Shown: in pieces, positions 7,305 to 16,841 of the stretch
Position numbering within the stretch: position 1 is the stretch's first letter
How the letters are laid out: every line of letters starts with the position of its first letter
Assembly (NCBI RefSeq): GCF_018139685.1
Contig: NZ_JAGSPN010000012.1
Span: forward strand, 62,001 to 126,000
Reading direction: 5' to 3'
Source of the DNA: Cognatundibacterium luofuense
GTDB taxonomy: Bacteria > Pseudomonadota > Gammaproteobacteria > Burkholderiales > Burkholderiaceae_D
Length of the DNA stretch: 64,000 bases
Made by a program: the position numbers and the translations under genes
Notes under the pieces: generated by a model
The model's database searches: none
Seen by the model: the letters and a program-made list of their open reading frames with translations, nothing else
What the model was told of the DNA's origin: nothing

Positions 7305-8291
7305 TTAAGGGGCCGCTGCATCGAGCTTGAGTTTCAGATCAAGCTTGCTGAAGCGGGCAATCAGGTTGTCGTAAGCTTTTTTACGCTCCTCTGCGGAGCG
7401 GCTGCTGTCCAGTTCATTGGTACGCAGCAAATGGAACAGTTCCAGATCAGCAATCGGAATCAGTTGTGCATTGGTGGAACTGCGAAAGCCAGACCAGCCG
7501 GATAATTCATCCAGTATGCGTGCCTGACGCGGATTATTTTTACCGAACTGAATAAAAAATTTCTCAATTTTATTTTTTATATTTTCAGGGAGATCGTTGC
7601 GCAGAATGACGGGATCGTTCGGCAGTACAGGTGATTTCCAGATGACTTTGATCTTACGTGCATCCAGCGGCCGCTCTGTCTGCATCTTATCTATGAATTC
7701 ACTGCTGTTGGTGGCGACATCGGATTCGCTCTTCAGAACAGCATCAAAATTTTTCTGATGATTACCCGTGGCAACCGTTTTAAACAATTGCTGCGGCGAG
7801 GTTTTGTTTTTGGAGAACACATGGAATGCCGGCACCAGCGTACCGGAGGTTGATTTCGGATCGCCATTCATAAAGCGATACTGACCGCGCTGCACCAGTA
7901 AATCCGGCAGGCTGTTCAGCGGACTGTCAGCACGTGTAATCAGTACCGAGTGATAACCGCGTTCACCGTTCTTTTTCACAACTTGTGCAAAGACTTTGCA
8001 TACGCCGGTTTCAACCAGTTCCAGCGACAGCTTATTTCCCATCGAAATCTGTGCTTTCCCCTGCCGCATTGCTTCGACCAGTTCGCTGTGTTTTTCAGAA
8101 ACCAGTGCTTGCACCGGTACGCCAATGCGTTGCGACATTTCCTGCAAAAACGGTTCCCAGTCACGTTTAACCTGATCGGGATTACCTGCAGCGATAATCG
8201 CAAAGGTTAGTGTGGAGGATTCGCTGGCGAAAGCTGGAAAACACAAGGAAGACAGTGCAACAGCACAGAGGTGGCGGCGTAACCGGTTCAT
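7305..8291 (-). CDS. PhnD-like phosphate/phosphonate-type binding protein (orphan)
   Basis: 328 residues. Signal peptide MNRLRRHLCAVALSSLCFPAFA, then a type II periplasmic binding fold of the PhnD group (LTFAIIAAGNPDQVKRDWEPF, MGNKLSLELVE, SGTLVPAFHV). PhnD-type proteins bind phosphonate, phosphite or related anions for ABC import. No ATPase or permease genes adjoin it, so it may serve a distant transporter or act as a sensory binding protein. The pocket residues cannot be assigned with confidence. It lies on the same strand as the 6196-7179 gene and just upstream of it. Confidence 0.8.
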   Translation of the reverse strand: MNRLRRHLCAVALSSLCFPAFASESSTLTFAIIAAGNPDQVKRDWEPFLQEMSQRIGVPVQALVSEKHSELVEAMRQGKAQISMGNKLSLELVETGVCKVFAQVVKKNGERGYHSVLITRADSPLNSLPDLLVQRGQYRFMNGDPKSTSGTLVPAFHVFSKNKTSPQQLFKTVATGNHQKNFDAVLKSESDVATNSSEFIDKMQTERPLDARKIKVIWKSPVLPNDPVILRNDLPENIKNKIEKFFIQFGKNNPRQARILDELSGWSGFRSSTNAQLIPIADLELFHLLRTNELDSSRSAEERKKAYDNLIARFSKLDLKLKLDAAAP

Positions 8292-8518
8292 ATCAGTCAG
8301 ATTTCAGGTGGCAGACGACACGTTGTGTATAAGACCTGAGTCATGCACAACACGAGGTGCTTAAATTTAAAATACTGATGATATATTTAAAGATTGATGA
8401 AAGACATGTCCCCGAAGGAATCCCCTAAGTTGCGGTGGATTGCCTTGTTTGTCTTTATGTTTTGTGCACAGGAATGTTGTTATCCACAAACGTGCTACGC
8501 ACCCGGGATTGCCGTGAA

Positions 8519-9031
8519 TTATTTCTGTTGATTTTTTTTCTGGTAACGCCCGAGTGTCAGAAAATTCAGTACCGGCATCAGCAAAAATGCTGCGCAGAAA
8601 ATTTCCATGACCCAGAACAGCCAGTGATCAGCACCACTCTCCGCAAACCGTAATCCGGTCTGGGCAGCCATCAGAAAACCGGCGGCCAGACTCATGGTTT
8701 CCAGCCACACAACCAGCGGAGCGCCGGCAGCGATTGCCCCCTGTTTTAAATCCAGTGTGGTGGTTTTGCGGACGGTGTATATGCGCCAGCCAATGTAGGC
8801 AAACTGGGCGAAAGATGCCAGCGTATAAACCCCGGCCCATTGCTCCGGTTCATCCTGCATCGCCAGAAAGAAAAAGACCGCCAGCAAGCCGGAATTCGCT
8901 CCCAGCAGCCATGGCAGCCAGCGCTGGTAATGCAGCCAGTCAACCACGCGGATATAACGCCGTGCAGGAGAAATCAAAAACGGAAAAAACGGGTTAATCC
9001 CCGCGCCCTGCCGGGTCAGAATCAAAACCAT
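8519..9031 (-). CDS. Four-helix inner membrane protein, unknown
   Basis: 170 residues from ATG 9031, with AAAGG seven bases upstream. A longer TTG start at 9037 is possible but less well spaced. About four hydrophobic segments are visible (around residues 40-60, 68-85, 100-122, 132-155), with a basic C-terminus (RYQKKNQQK). I do not recognise the family. It stands alone between intergenic regions. Confidence 0.65.
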   Translation of the reverse strand: MVLILTRQGAGINPFFPFLISPARRYIRVVDWLHYQRWLPWLLGANSGLLAVFFFLAMQDEPEQWAGVYTLASFAQFAYIGWRIYTVRKTTTLDLKQGAIAAGAPLVVWLETMSLAAGFLMAAQTGLRFAESGADHWLFWVMEIFCAAFLLMPVLNFLTLGRYQKKNQQK

Positions 9032-9242
9032 AAACAAACCTTTATTTCCTGAACAGCGAATGCTGCAGTCGCAGTCAGCGCAACATCCAATCTGTGATGT
9101 GGTGACTCTGCATACCAGTATAGCGGTTTTCCGGTATGCCTGTTCCGCCCTACCCGTCCGACATGCGCTGCTAACTGAGGCATAATGACAGGCAATCGGC
9201 CCGTTGCACCGTGCGCGGGTGACTGTTGAAGGAGAGTAAGCA

Positions 9243-10088
9243 ATGTCGTATCAGCCAGCGATTCTGCAGGCCATTCCTGCCCACGCCAGTTATCTGACCT
9301 GGACGATCCGTTCCGGTACAGATCATTCAACCCTGCAGCAAACGGTACGCGCACTGTCTGCGCTGACCGATGGCGTACGCATCGTCACCGGTATCGGCGC
9401 ATCCCTGGCGCAGGCGCTGGCGTTGCCGGTCAGCGGATTGCAGGAATTTACAGCGCCGGCAGGCAGTCTGGTAACGATACCTGCCGCACCGGCGGCATTA
9501 TGGATCTGGTTGCGTGAAGATGAGCGTGGTGCGCTGGTGCATCAGCAATTGCGTATTGCCGCTGTGCTTGCGCCCGCATTTGAATTGCAGCATCAGGTCA
9601 GCGCTTTCAGGTACGCAGAAGGCCGTGATTTATCCGGTTATGAAGACGGAACCGAAAATCCGCAGGATGATGAGGCGCTGGCGGTGGCAGTCACGGAAGC
9701 CGGTGGCAGCTTTGTGGCGGTTCAGCAATGGCAGCATGATTTCGCTGCGCTGGCAGCAATGGCGCAACCGGCGAAAGATCACGCGATTGGTCGTCGTCTT
9801 TCCGATAATGAAGAACTGGACGATGCGCCTGAATCAGCACATGTGAAACGTACTGCACAGGAAGATTTTGAGCCGCCGGCATTTATGCTGCGCCGTTCTA
9901 TGCCGTGGTCAGAAGGCATGCAAGGCGGTTTGTATTTTGTAGCGTTTGCGCGCAGCTATCAGGCATTTGAAGCGCAGTTGTGCCGTATGTCCGGTGCGGA
10001 AGATGGCATCACCGATGCATTATTCCGCTTCAGCCAGCCGCTGAACACAGCGTATTTCTGGTGTCCGCCACTGGGCTGGACAGTCTGA
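9243..10088 (+). CDS. Dyp-type haem peroxidase
   Basis: 281 residues with the DyP hallmark GYEDGTENP (residues 132-140, catalytic Asp135) and a candidate proximal haem ligand His200 in ESAHVKRT; a conserved Arg lies in the FMLRRSMPW segment. DyP peroxidases oxidise dyes, phenols or iron with hydrogen peroxide. There is no Tat or Sec signal and no encapsulin gene nearby, so this is a cytoplasmic B-type-like enzyme of slightly short length. Start ATG 9243 with GGAGAG upstream. A hairpin follows at 10095-10118. Confidence 0.9.
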   Translation: MSYQPAILQAIPAHASYLTWTIRSGTDHSTLQQTVRALSALTDGVRIVTGIGASLAQALALPVSGLQEFTAPAGSLVTIPAAPAALWIWLREDERGALVHQQLRIAAVLAPAFELQHQVSAFRYAEGRDLSGYEDGTENPQDDEALAVAVTEAGGSFVAVQQWQHDFAALAAMAQPAKDHAIGRRLSDNEELDDAPESAHVKRTAQEDFEPPAFMLRRSMPWSEGMQGGLYFVAFARSYQAFEAQLCRMSGAEDGITDALFRFSQPLNTAYFWCPPLGWTV

Positions 10089-10094
10089 AAATCA

Positions 10095-10118
10095 TTGTGC
10101 CGGCAAATGCCGGCACAA
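10095..10118. terminator. Hairpin between convergent genes
   Basis: TTGTGCCGGCA (10095-10105) and TGCCGGCACAA (10108-10118) form an 11-bp inverted repeat. On the - strand a short TTTT follows. It separates the DyP gene from the convergent GGDEF/EAL gene. Confidence 0.6.
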
Positions 10119-10122
10119 ATCG

Positions 10123-13101
10123 TCATTCCTGAGAAAGCGCCGCTGTGCGGCGTTCACGTACCAGCTTTTCAAATTCCGGCAATGGTAAAGGGCGCGAGAA
10201 CAAATATCCCTGAAATGCATTGCAGTGATGTGACATCAGGAATTCGCGCTGCGCATCGGTTTCCACTCCTTCCGCAATCACATCCAGTCCCAGATTCACA
10301 CCCAGAGAAATGATCGCACGCACGATGGTTGCGTCATTTTCATCTTCACTGAGGTCACGTACAAACGACTGGTCGATTTTTAACTGCGTCAGCGGCAGTT
10401 TTTGCAGATAAGCCAGCGACGAGTAGCCGGTGCCAAAGTCATCCATTGAGAAACCGACACCCAGAGCGCGCAAGTCGCGCATGGTACGGATCGTGGTATC
10501 CACATCATCCAGCACCGTGCTTTCGGTCAGTTCGATTTTCAGGCGGTCCGGCGGGAAAGCGTATTGCTGAATCATTGAGCGTACCTGTTCCACAAAATCA
10601 GACTGGCGGAACTGGCGCGCACTGACGTTAACCGCCAGCGTCAGATCAGCGGTCAGCGGATCATGCTGCCACTGCTGTAACTGAGCACAAGCGGTTTCCA
10701 GCACCCAGCGACCGATAGGAATAATCAGACCAGCCTCTTCGGCAACCGGAATAAATTCGCCCGGCGAAATGAAACCACGATCCGGGTGGAACCAGCGCAG
10801 CAAAGCTTCTGCGCCGAGTAAGCCACCGGCGGCATTCACCTGCACCTGATAGTAAAGCTGGAACTGGTCCTGACTCAGCGCTACACGCAGATTCGATTCA
10901 AGCAGCATGCGTACCAGCAAAATGGCTTGCATTGCAGGATCAAAAAAGCGCACTGCATTTTTACCGGCAGTTTTGGCTTCATACATTGCCGTATCTGCGC
11001 GTTTAAACAAATCTTTGACGGTGATGTCCCGATCATTGAACAGACAGACGCCGATACTGCAGGATGCATGATGTTCAAAATCTGTGAACTGGAAAGGCTG
11101 ATTCAGCACGCTGCGGATTTTTTCTGAAATCCGGTCAGTTTGCTGCACAGCTTCTTCTCTTTCTTCACTGAGGCTTTCCAGCACCACCACAAATTCATCG
11201 CCGCCCAGACGTGCAACGGTATCGCTGTCACGTACCGATTCACGCAGGCGACGCGCGGCTTCAATCAGCAGCAAATCACCGGCATCATGGCCACGCGTAT
11301 CGTTCAGGGTTTTGAAATTATCCAGATCAATAAACAAAACAGCGCTGTGTTCGTGGCTGCGCTGATGCTGGCGCAGTAAATGATCCAGACGGTCGGTCAG
11401 CAAACGACGGTTTGGCAGTTGGGTCAGCGAATCATAAAAAGCCAGATTCCGGATTTCCGCTTCATAACCTTTGTGTTTGCTGATATCCGTGAACGAACCG
11501 ACATAGTGGCTGAGGCGGCCATGATGGTCATGCAGCGCCGTCAGCGTGATCATGACCGGGAAACGGTCACCGTGGCAGCGGGTATGCCACAACTCGCCAT
11601 GCCAGAAATGCTGGGTGGCCAGCGTTTGCAATAGCTCCGGCAAAATCTCATCAGACTGTGCACCGGTTTCCAGCAACGGTGATTTTTCACCGATCAGATC
11701 TGCGGGCGTAAAGCCGGTGATACGGCTGAACGCATGATTAATCCGCAGAATACGCCAGTCCGGTCCCATCACAAAAATCGCTTCCTGTGATTCAAAGGTG
11801 CAGGCTGCAATCATCAGATCGCTTTCTGCCTGTTTGCGGTCGGTGATATCGGTGATGAAACAATGCCAGAGCATGGCGCCGTCTTCTTCGGGTTCCGGTA
11901 AACCATCCATATACAGCCAGCGTTCGCTGCCATCTTTTCGGAAATACCGGAATTCACATTGCCATGGTGTCAGATGGCGCGTGGCTTCACGCAGCAAGGC
12001 GCGGCCTGCTTCAAAATCTTCGGGATGGGCGCGCGCCAGCAGGCGAGTGCCGTCATGCTGCACTTCTTCATAACTGAGCTCAAACATGTCCTGCAATGCG
12101 TCGCTGGCGTACGGAACCGTAATGCGCTGATCAGCGTGAATGCGGCACTGTATCGCCAGCCCCGGTAAGCGCGAGGCCAGTTTTTGCAGGCGGTTATACG
12201 CTTCATGCATTTGCTGGCTGAGGGCCTGATGTTCTTTGCGCAGTGCGGTAGTGATCAGGCTGATCATGGTCAGCATAAAGATAAAGCCCCAGCGCGTCAG
12301 CAAACTGATGCTGGTGTATTTTTCAAATACGCCGCTGCCGATGGATGATGCATAGGTTGCAGCGATTACCACCAGCAGATTCAGGCTTGCCGTCACCGGT
12401 ACTTCAAACCGCATTGCCGGCCAGATCATCAGACCGAGCAGCAGGAAGGGTAAATGTAATTCCGGAAACGGGGAAAAGAATACAGCCCAGCAGGCGACGG
12501 CCATTACCATCGTCAGAATCAGTAATTCCTGTTTCTGATGACGTAAGCCGTCCAGCGCATGGCGGTTCATGGTCAGGAACACCGGTGCCGTCAGCATTGC
12601 GCCCAGTGCATCGCCACCCCACCAGACCAGTAAGGCAGACCACGGCGGCGCTTCCAGTCCGTTACCTGCGTGCCACATGGTGCCGGTGATGGCAGAGATT
12701 GCTGAACCGGCAGCAGCGCCTGCCATCAGGGTCAGTACCTGACGCCGGTTTTCCAGTGCCGGATCAAAACCGTAATGCTTCAGCAAACGGCAGCCCAGCC
12801 AGGGCCCCAGCGTACTGCCGGTGGTCAGTACCAGCACCGCCAGCAGATCGTGGCTGAATGTCAGATTCAGTATCAGGCCACCTGTGAAGATGGCAGGCAG
12901 CATTGCGCCACCCCAGCGCAACAGTGCGCCGAACGCGATACCTACCGGCAGCCAGATCAGGCTGATACCGGAGTTTTGAAACGGTACAGAGAAACTGTAC
13001 AAGCCAGACAGCACATATAAGCCTGTCACCAGCAATAGCCGTCCGGCCAGAGAGCCGGGCTGACTGGTGGCAGGAAACATGCGCCGGAAAAAATTCAGCA
13101 T
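10123..13101 (-). CDS. MASE1-PAS-PAS-GGDEF-EAL c-di-GMP protein
   Basis: 992 residues from ATG 13101 (AGGA eight bases upstream; a TTG at 13116 is a poorer start). Order: MASE1 membrane sensor (~10-290; WLPVGIAFG and WWGGDALGAM motifs), two PAS/PAC modules (~300-550), GGDEF (~560-725) and EAL (~735-985). The GGDEF motif is intact, with an RDSD inhibitory I-site five residues before it. The EAL half keeps EALLRW, NVSARQF, ELTES, DDFGTGYSS and EGVET. Both cyclase and phosphodiesterase activities are possible; only one may dominate in vivo. It probably signals membrane and redox or ligand state to biofilm/motility control. It is monocistronic and converges with the peroxidase gene. Confidence 0.93.
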   Translation of the reverse strand: MLNFFRRMFPATSQPGSLAGRLLLVTGLYVLSGLYSFSVPFQNSGISLIWLPVGIAFGALLRWGGAMLPAIFTGGLILNLTFSHDLLAVLVLTTGSTLGPWLGCRLLKHYGFDPALENRRQVLTLMAGAAAGSAISAITGTMWHAGNGLEAPPWSALLVWWGGDALGAMLTAPVFLTMNRHALDGLRHQKQELLILTMVMAVACWAVFFSPFPELHLPFLLLGLMIWPAMRFEVPVTASLNLLVVIAATYASSIGSGVFEKYTSISLLTRWGFIFMLTMISLITTALRKEHQALSQQMHEAYNRLQKLASRLPGLAIQCRIHADQRITVPYASDALQDMFELSYEEVQHDGTRLLARAHPEDFEAGRALLREATRHLTPWQCEFRYFRKDGSERWLYMDGLPEPEEDGAMLWHCFITDITDRKQAESDLMIAACTFESQEAIFVMGPDWRILRINHAFSRITGFTPADLIGEKSPLLETGAQSDEILPELLQTLATQHFWHGELWHTRCHGDRFPVMITLTALHDHHGRLSHYVGSFTDISKHKGYEAEIRNLAFYDSLTQLPNRRLLTDRLDHLLRQHQRSHEHSAVLFIDLDNFKTLNDTRGHDAGDLLLIEAARRLRESVRDSDTVARLGGDEFVVVLESLSEEREEAVQQTDRISEKIRSVLNQPFQFTDFEHHASCSIGVCLFNDRDITVKDLFKRADTAMYEAKTAGKNAVRFFDPAMQAILLVRMLLESNLRVALSQDQFQLYYQVQVNAAGGLLGAEALLRWFHPDRGFISPGEFIPVAEEAGLIIPIGRWVLETACAQLQQWQHDPLTADLTLAVNVSARQFRQSDFVEQVRSMIQQYAFPPDRLKIELTESTVLDDVDTTIRTMRDLRALGVGFSMDDFGTGYSSLAYLQKLPLTQLKIDQSFVRDLSEDENDATIVRAIISLGVNLGLDVIAEGVETDAQREFLMSHHCNAFQGYLFSRPLPLPEFEKLVRERRTAALSQE

Positions 13102-13344
13102 GGATGTTCCTGTCAAAATGAACCAGACCTCAGACGTGCATAACGGTCTCCGGGTTCCGCCAGACCTTCAGAAAACGTAAACAGTCGGCTGGTTTTTGCG
13201 CATTATGCGGCATTCCGCTGAGAGGAGACAGAGGATTACAGCACCCTGAAGAAATTTCATGACGTATGCACCGCCTTGCCTGAGTCCGGAGTAATACGTG
13301 AAATGTATCTGCGTATGATAGAGCAGAGATATGACAGCGCAACT
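13102..13344. other. Intergenic region upstream of the MASE1 gene
   Basis: About 240 bases without a supported gene. It should hold the promoter of the MASE1-GGDEF-EAL gene. I see no clear motif beyond ordinary AT-rich stretches. Confidence 0.4.
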
Positions 13345-13761
13345 AGAACTCATTTCATAAATACCCGCGAGATGCGTTTGTCTCATAGCGCGGGCTGGCA
13401 AGGGTGCAGCAGGGAATTCATGCAGCAAAGCTGCATGCCTGCGTAACGATGTGCGCTTACCAGCGCACATGCGCCCTGCAAGGGGACAAGGCAGTGAATA
13501 GCGGTGCTATTCACAACGCGTCCAACGCTGTCCAGCGTGCGCTATGAGGCAAACCCTCCGGGAACGGAGGTGCCGGGCGCATTGCTTTGTTGCGTCGCTT
13601 GCACAGGCACCAGCCTGTGCTGCTGAGTGTAGCCTTCCGCAAATATGCGGAAGTCGCTTCGCAGGTGGATTGCGGTGCAATCCATTTATCCTGCTACGCC
13701 GCCGCGCACTGCATCCCGGCACCTCGCGTTCGCACTCGTGGCTATTTATGAAATGAGTTCT
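13345..13761. mobile_element. MITE-like structured element with 19-bp terminal inverted repeats
   Basis: Perfect terminal inverted repeats: AGAACTCATTTCATAAATA at 13345-13363 and its reverse complement at 13743-13761. The similarity continues imperfectly inward. A possible TA target duplication flanks the GAACTC core at both ends. No transposase is encoded. Inside are eight consecutive hairpins with 6-9-bp stems and mostly 3-4-base loops: 13419-13437, 13449-13470, 13494-13514, 13525-13538, 13555-13570 (GGAA tetraloop), 13601-13620, 13634-13653 and 13666-13684. GCAGGG (13409-13414) can pair with CCCTGC (13474-13479) around the first two. Likely a non-autonomous transposable element, possibly transcribed into a structured RNA. 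Confidence 0.7.
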
Positions 13762-13811
13762 AAGACTGTGCAGAGCTGATGCGCAGGATGAATTGCTACC
13801 GGTGAACAATC

Positions 13812-13845
13812 CGGTGGTTTGCCGCTGAAAAACGGCAAACCACCG
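13812..13845. terminator. Long hairpin downstream of the ABC operon
   Basis: A perfect 13-bp stem (CGGTGGTTTGCCG at 13812-13824 with its complement at 13833-13845) with an 8-base loop lies 33 bases after the stop of the ATPase gene. It probably ends or stabilises the operon transcript; there is no clear T-run. Confidence 0.6.
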
Positions 13846-13877
13846 TAACCAGACCTGATCTGCGTTGTATCGCCGGA

Positions 13878-14942
13878 TCAGTACAGCCAGAGTTTGTCAG
13901 CATCCAGTTGCAGCCAGTAATTACCGGCTTCCAGACGTTGCGGTGCATAGGCGCGGATACCTTCGCCAGCATGACCGAACAGGCATTCCCAGCGGTTACC
14001 CAGATACATACAGGTCGTCAGCGGCAACTCAATTGCATTGGCAGATGGGGTCTGGCTGATGCGGACTTTCTCAACACGGATAATCGCTGTTGCATCCTGA
14101 CTCATATTCGCACCGCGCACGGTGGCATTCAGCTGACGACCGTTGACCTCGATGACTGCCTTGTCGCCATCACGCTGTAACACGCGTCCGCGCAGTTTAT
14201 TGTTACTGCCCATAAATTCTGCCGTGAACAGGGTATGCGGCGTTTCATACATACTTTGCGGTGTGCCCTGCTGTTCGATCACACCATTGTTGAGCAACAG
14301 AATACGGTCAGAAATTGCCATTGCTTCGTCCTGATCATGGGTCACCATCAGTGCAGACAAATTCAGGCGCACGATCAGTTCACGCAGGAATGCACGCGCT
14401 TCTTCACGCAGTTTGGCATCCAGATTCGACAACGGCTCGTCCAGCAGAATGACTGGCGGGTTGTACACCAGGGCACGGGCAATCGCGACGCGCTGTTGCT
14501 GACCACCGGATAACTGGTGCGGATAGCGTTCGCCCAGATGGCCGAGTCCCAGCTGGTTCAGCACTTCTTTGACTTTAACCGCGATTTCCGCTGCCGGCAT
14601 TTTGCGCAGTTTCAGGCCGTAAGCCACATTCTCATTCACGGTTTTATGCGGCCACAATGCATACGACTGAAATACCAGACCGAGGTTACGGTGTTCTGCC
14701 GGGATTTCGATATTTTTTGCACCGTCAAAAATCACCCGGTCACCGATCTGAATACTGCCGGTTTTCGGGGATTCCAGCCCTGCCACAGCACGCAGCAAGG
14801 TTGTTTTTCCGGAGCCGGAAGGACCCAGCAGCGCAACCACTTCGCCACGCTGCAATTCCATCGATACGCCTTTCAGAATCGGGTTGGCGCTGGCGCCGCT
14901 GCCATATTCCAGAGTCAGGTTTTTTACACTTAAATCAGACAT
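13878..14942 (-). CDS. ABC transporter ATPase, iron(III)/FbpC-PotA type
   Basis: 354 residues. Walker A GPSGSGKTT, Q-loop VFQSYALWPHKT, signature LSGGQQQR, Walker B VILLDEP, and H-loop VTHDQDEA are all intact. A C-terminal TOBE-like region runs from ~240 on. It energises import by the fused permease encoded just upstream. Fe3+-type ABC systems (FbpABC/AfuABC) are the nearest match, but related systems carry phosphonates or thiamine, so the substrate is inferred. It is the last gene of a four-gene - strand operon, 41 bases after the permease. Confidence 0.9.
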   Translation of the reverse strand: MSDLSVKNLTLEYGSGASANPILKGVSMELQRGEVVALLGPSGSGKTTLLRAVAGLESPKTGSIQIGDRVIFDGAKNIEIPAEHRNLGLVFQSYALWPHKTVNENVAYGLKLRKMPAAEIAVKVKEVLNQLGLGHLGERYPHQLSGGQQQRVAIARALVYNPPVILLDEPLSNLDAKLREEARAFLRELIVRLNLSALMVTHDQDEAMAISDRILLLNNGVIEQQGTPQSMYETPHTLFTAEFMGSNNKLRGRVLQRDGDKAVIEVNGRQLNATVRGANMSQDATAIIRVEKVRISQTPSANAIELPLTTCMYLGNRWECLFGHAGEGIRAYAPQRLEAGNYWLQLDADKLWLY

Positions 14943-14983
14943 GATGCTTCTCTCTTTTTCGGTAATGAACAGGCAGCGCTGTA

Positions 14984-16762
14984 TCAGTGATTGAGTTTGA
15001 CGCCAAAGCGCAGCGCAATGCCGAGGCCGATGGCAACCAGTGTAATATTAATAAATGATAAGGCGGCAACCAGATCGACCGAGCCGCCGGCCCACAGAGA
15101 AACAATCAGCGCGCCAATGACTTCGGTACCCGGCGACAACAGATACACGCCGGTTGAGTATTCACGTTCGAAGATCAGGAAAATCATCAGCCATGCACCG
15201 AGCAGACCGTATTTAATCAGTGGCAGTGTCACATCGCGTGTCACCTGACCACGGCGCGCACCGACCGCACGTGCGGCTTCTTCCAGTTCCGGCCCAACCT
15301 GCAGCAAGGCAGACGAAATCAGGCGCAGGCCGTACGCCATCCAGACTACGGTGTAAGCGATCCAGACCGATACAATGGTGGAGCGCAGCGCACGCAGTTG
15401 CGGAATCAGGTTTTCCTGCAACCAGACCGATAAACCACTTTCGCTGGTGCGCAGTAAGGTTTCCAGCCAGCTAGGAACAAACAGGAATACCCACAGGAAA
15501 GCCAGACCAGCCAGCAAACCCGGTATGGCACGCGGTACCAGTACCGAGTAATCCAGCATGCGGCTGACCATATCCGGTTTGCGGTGCATCGCCAGCGCGA
15601 TACCGCTGTAGCAGATCACAGCCAGTGCACCACCGATAATGCCGATCAGCACAGTATTCAGAATGCCGCGCATCAGCGATGGCTGTTCCAGAATATCGCG
15701 GAAATGCTGCAGAGTCAGTACTTCGGCCAGCGGTACGCCTTCACCCCAGTAAGACACGAAAGAACGCAGTGCAATACCGGACAAAGGCAGAACAATGGTG
15801 AACAGCAGCCAGGCTGCGATCACACCGAATGCCAGCCATTTCCATTTGCCCAGCGGCAGTGGTTTCTGGCGTGAGCCCTTGCCTTTAATCGACACATACT
15901 TATTCGCTGATTTCAGTAACCAGCGCTGCACCATCACCAGTGGCATCGTCACGGCGACCAGACAGACTGCCGTTGCTGCCATCAGATGGTAAGAAGGTGT
16001 ACCGAGTTTGTTGGTCAGTTTGTACAGATAGGTCGGCAGTACCAGATGGCCTTCCGGATCACCGAGTACCAGCACCAGACCGAACACTTCAAAACCGAGG
16101 AAAAACACCAGCACGCCGGCAAATGACAGCGCAGGCATAATCATCGGCAGCGATACATTCAGCGCGACGCGGAAAGGCGAAGCACCACTGACCCGCGCTG
16201 CTTCTTCCACATCCGAACCCAGACTTTTCAGCGCGGAAGAAGAATACAGATACACGTGCGGTACGTGCGTCAATCCGGCAATGATGACAATGCTGGTGAA
16301 GGAATAAATATTCCACGGTTCAATACCAATGAACTGTTTTGCCCATAAAGTATAAAAACCGACCGGCCCCATCGCGACCACGTAACCAAAAGCCATTACC
16401 ATCGGCGATACAAAAATCGGTACCAGAATCAATGGTTCCAGCCAGCTGCGCCCCGGTAAATCGGTGCGGGTCATCAGAAATGCCAGCATACCACCCAGCG
16501 GTACAGCGATGGCGGTCAGGCCTGCTGCCAGAATCAGGCCATTACTGAATGCCTGACGGAAATCCGGATCATCAAAAATGAAGCGGAATGAATCCAGCCC
16601 CAGTTCTTTGACCGGTGCAAAAAACGGCGCATTTAAAAAGCTTTGATAAAAAATCAGTGACAGTGGTGTCAGGATAGCGATCAGTGTCAGCGTGACGACA
16701 ATGGCACGCGTCCAGTGAAAGCGCTGCCACCATTGGGGTGCAGTCAGCCCGGGCGTATTCAT
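14984..16762 (-). CDS. ABC transporter permease, fused double FbpB type
   Basis: 592 residues with two homologous halves of about six membrane helices each, the typical duplicated FbpB architecture. Each half has an EAA loop (EEAARVSGASPFRVAL and EEAARAVGARRGQVTR) that contacts the ATPase. Inner membrane. It stands between the binding protein and ATPase genes. A hairpin in the gap upstream (16799-16817) probably lowers its expression relative to the binding protein. Confidence 0.9.
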   Translation of the reverse strand: MNTPGLTAPQWWQRFHWTRAIVVTLTLIAILTPLSLIFYQSFLNAPFFAPVKELGLDSFRFIFDDPDFRQAFSNGLILAAGLTAIAVPLGGMLAFLMTRTDLPGRSWLEPLILVPIFVSPMVMAFGYVVAMGPVGFYTLWAKQFIGIEPWNIYSFTSIVIIAGLTHVPHVYLYSSSALKSLGSDVEEAARVSGASPFRVALNVSLPMIMPALSFAGVLVFFLGFEVFGLVLVLGDPEGHLVLPTYLYKLTNKLGTPSYHLMAATAVCLVAVTMPLVMVQRWLLKSANKYVSIKGKGSRQKPLPLGKWKWLAFGVIAAWLLFTIVLPLSGIALRSFVSYWGEGVPLAEVLTLQHFRDILEQPSLMRGILNTVLIGIIGGALAVICYSGIALAMHRKPDMVSRMLDYSVLVPRAIPGLLAGLAFLWVFLFVPSWLETLLRTSESGLSVWLQENLIPQLRALRSTIVSVWIAYTVVWMAYGLRLISSALLQVGPELEEAARAVGARRGQVTRDVTLPLIKYGLLGAWLMIFLIFEREYSTGVYLLSPGTEVIGALIVSLWAGGSVDLVAALSFINITLVAIGLGIALRFGVKLNH

Positions 16763-16798
16763 AAGCGACCCTTAATATACAAATTAACAGTAAGAATG

Positions 16799-16817
16799 CC
16801 GGGTCAGAATGACCCGG
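16799..16817 (-). promoter_or_regulatory. Intercistronic hairpin in the ABC operon
   Basis: CCGGGTCA (16799-16806) and TGACCCGG (16810-16817), 8-bp stem and 3-base loop, lie between the binding protein stop and the permease start. Such hairpins often stabilise the upstream mRNA of ABC operons and give excess binding protein; this role is inferred. Confidence 0.55.
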
Positions 16818-16841
16818 ATCATAGACAGAAGAAGCGGTAAC

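Noticed and set aside
13345-13761. CRISPR array or integron attC array
   Set aside because: The hairpins differ in sequence and there are no regularly spaced identical repeats, no cas genes and no integrase; the terminal inverted repeats favour a transposable element.
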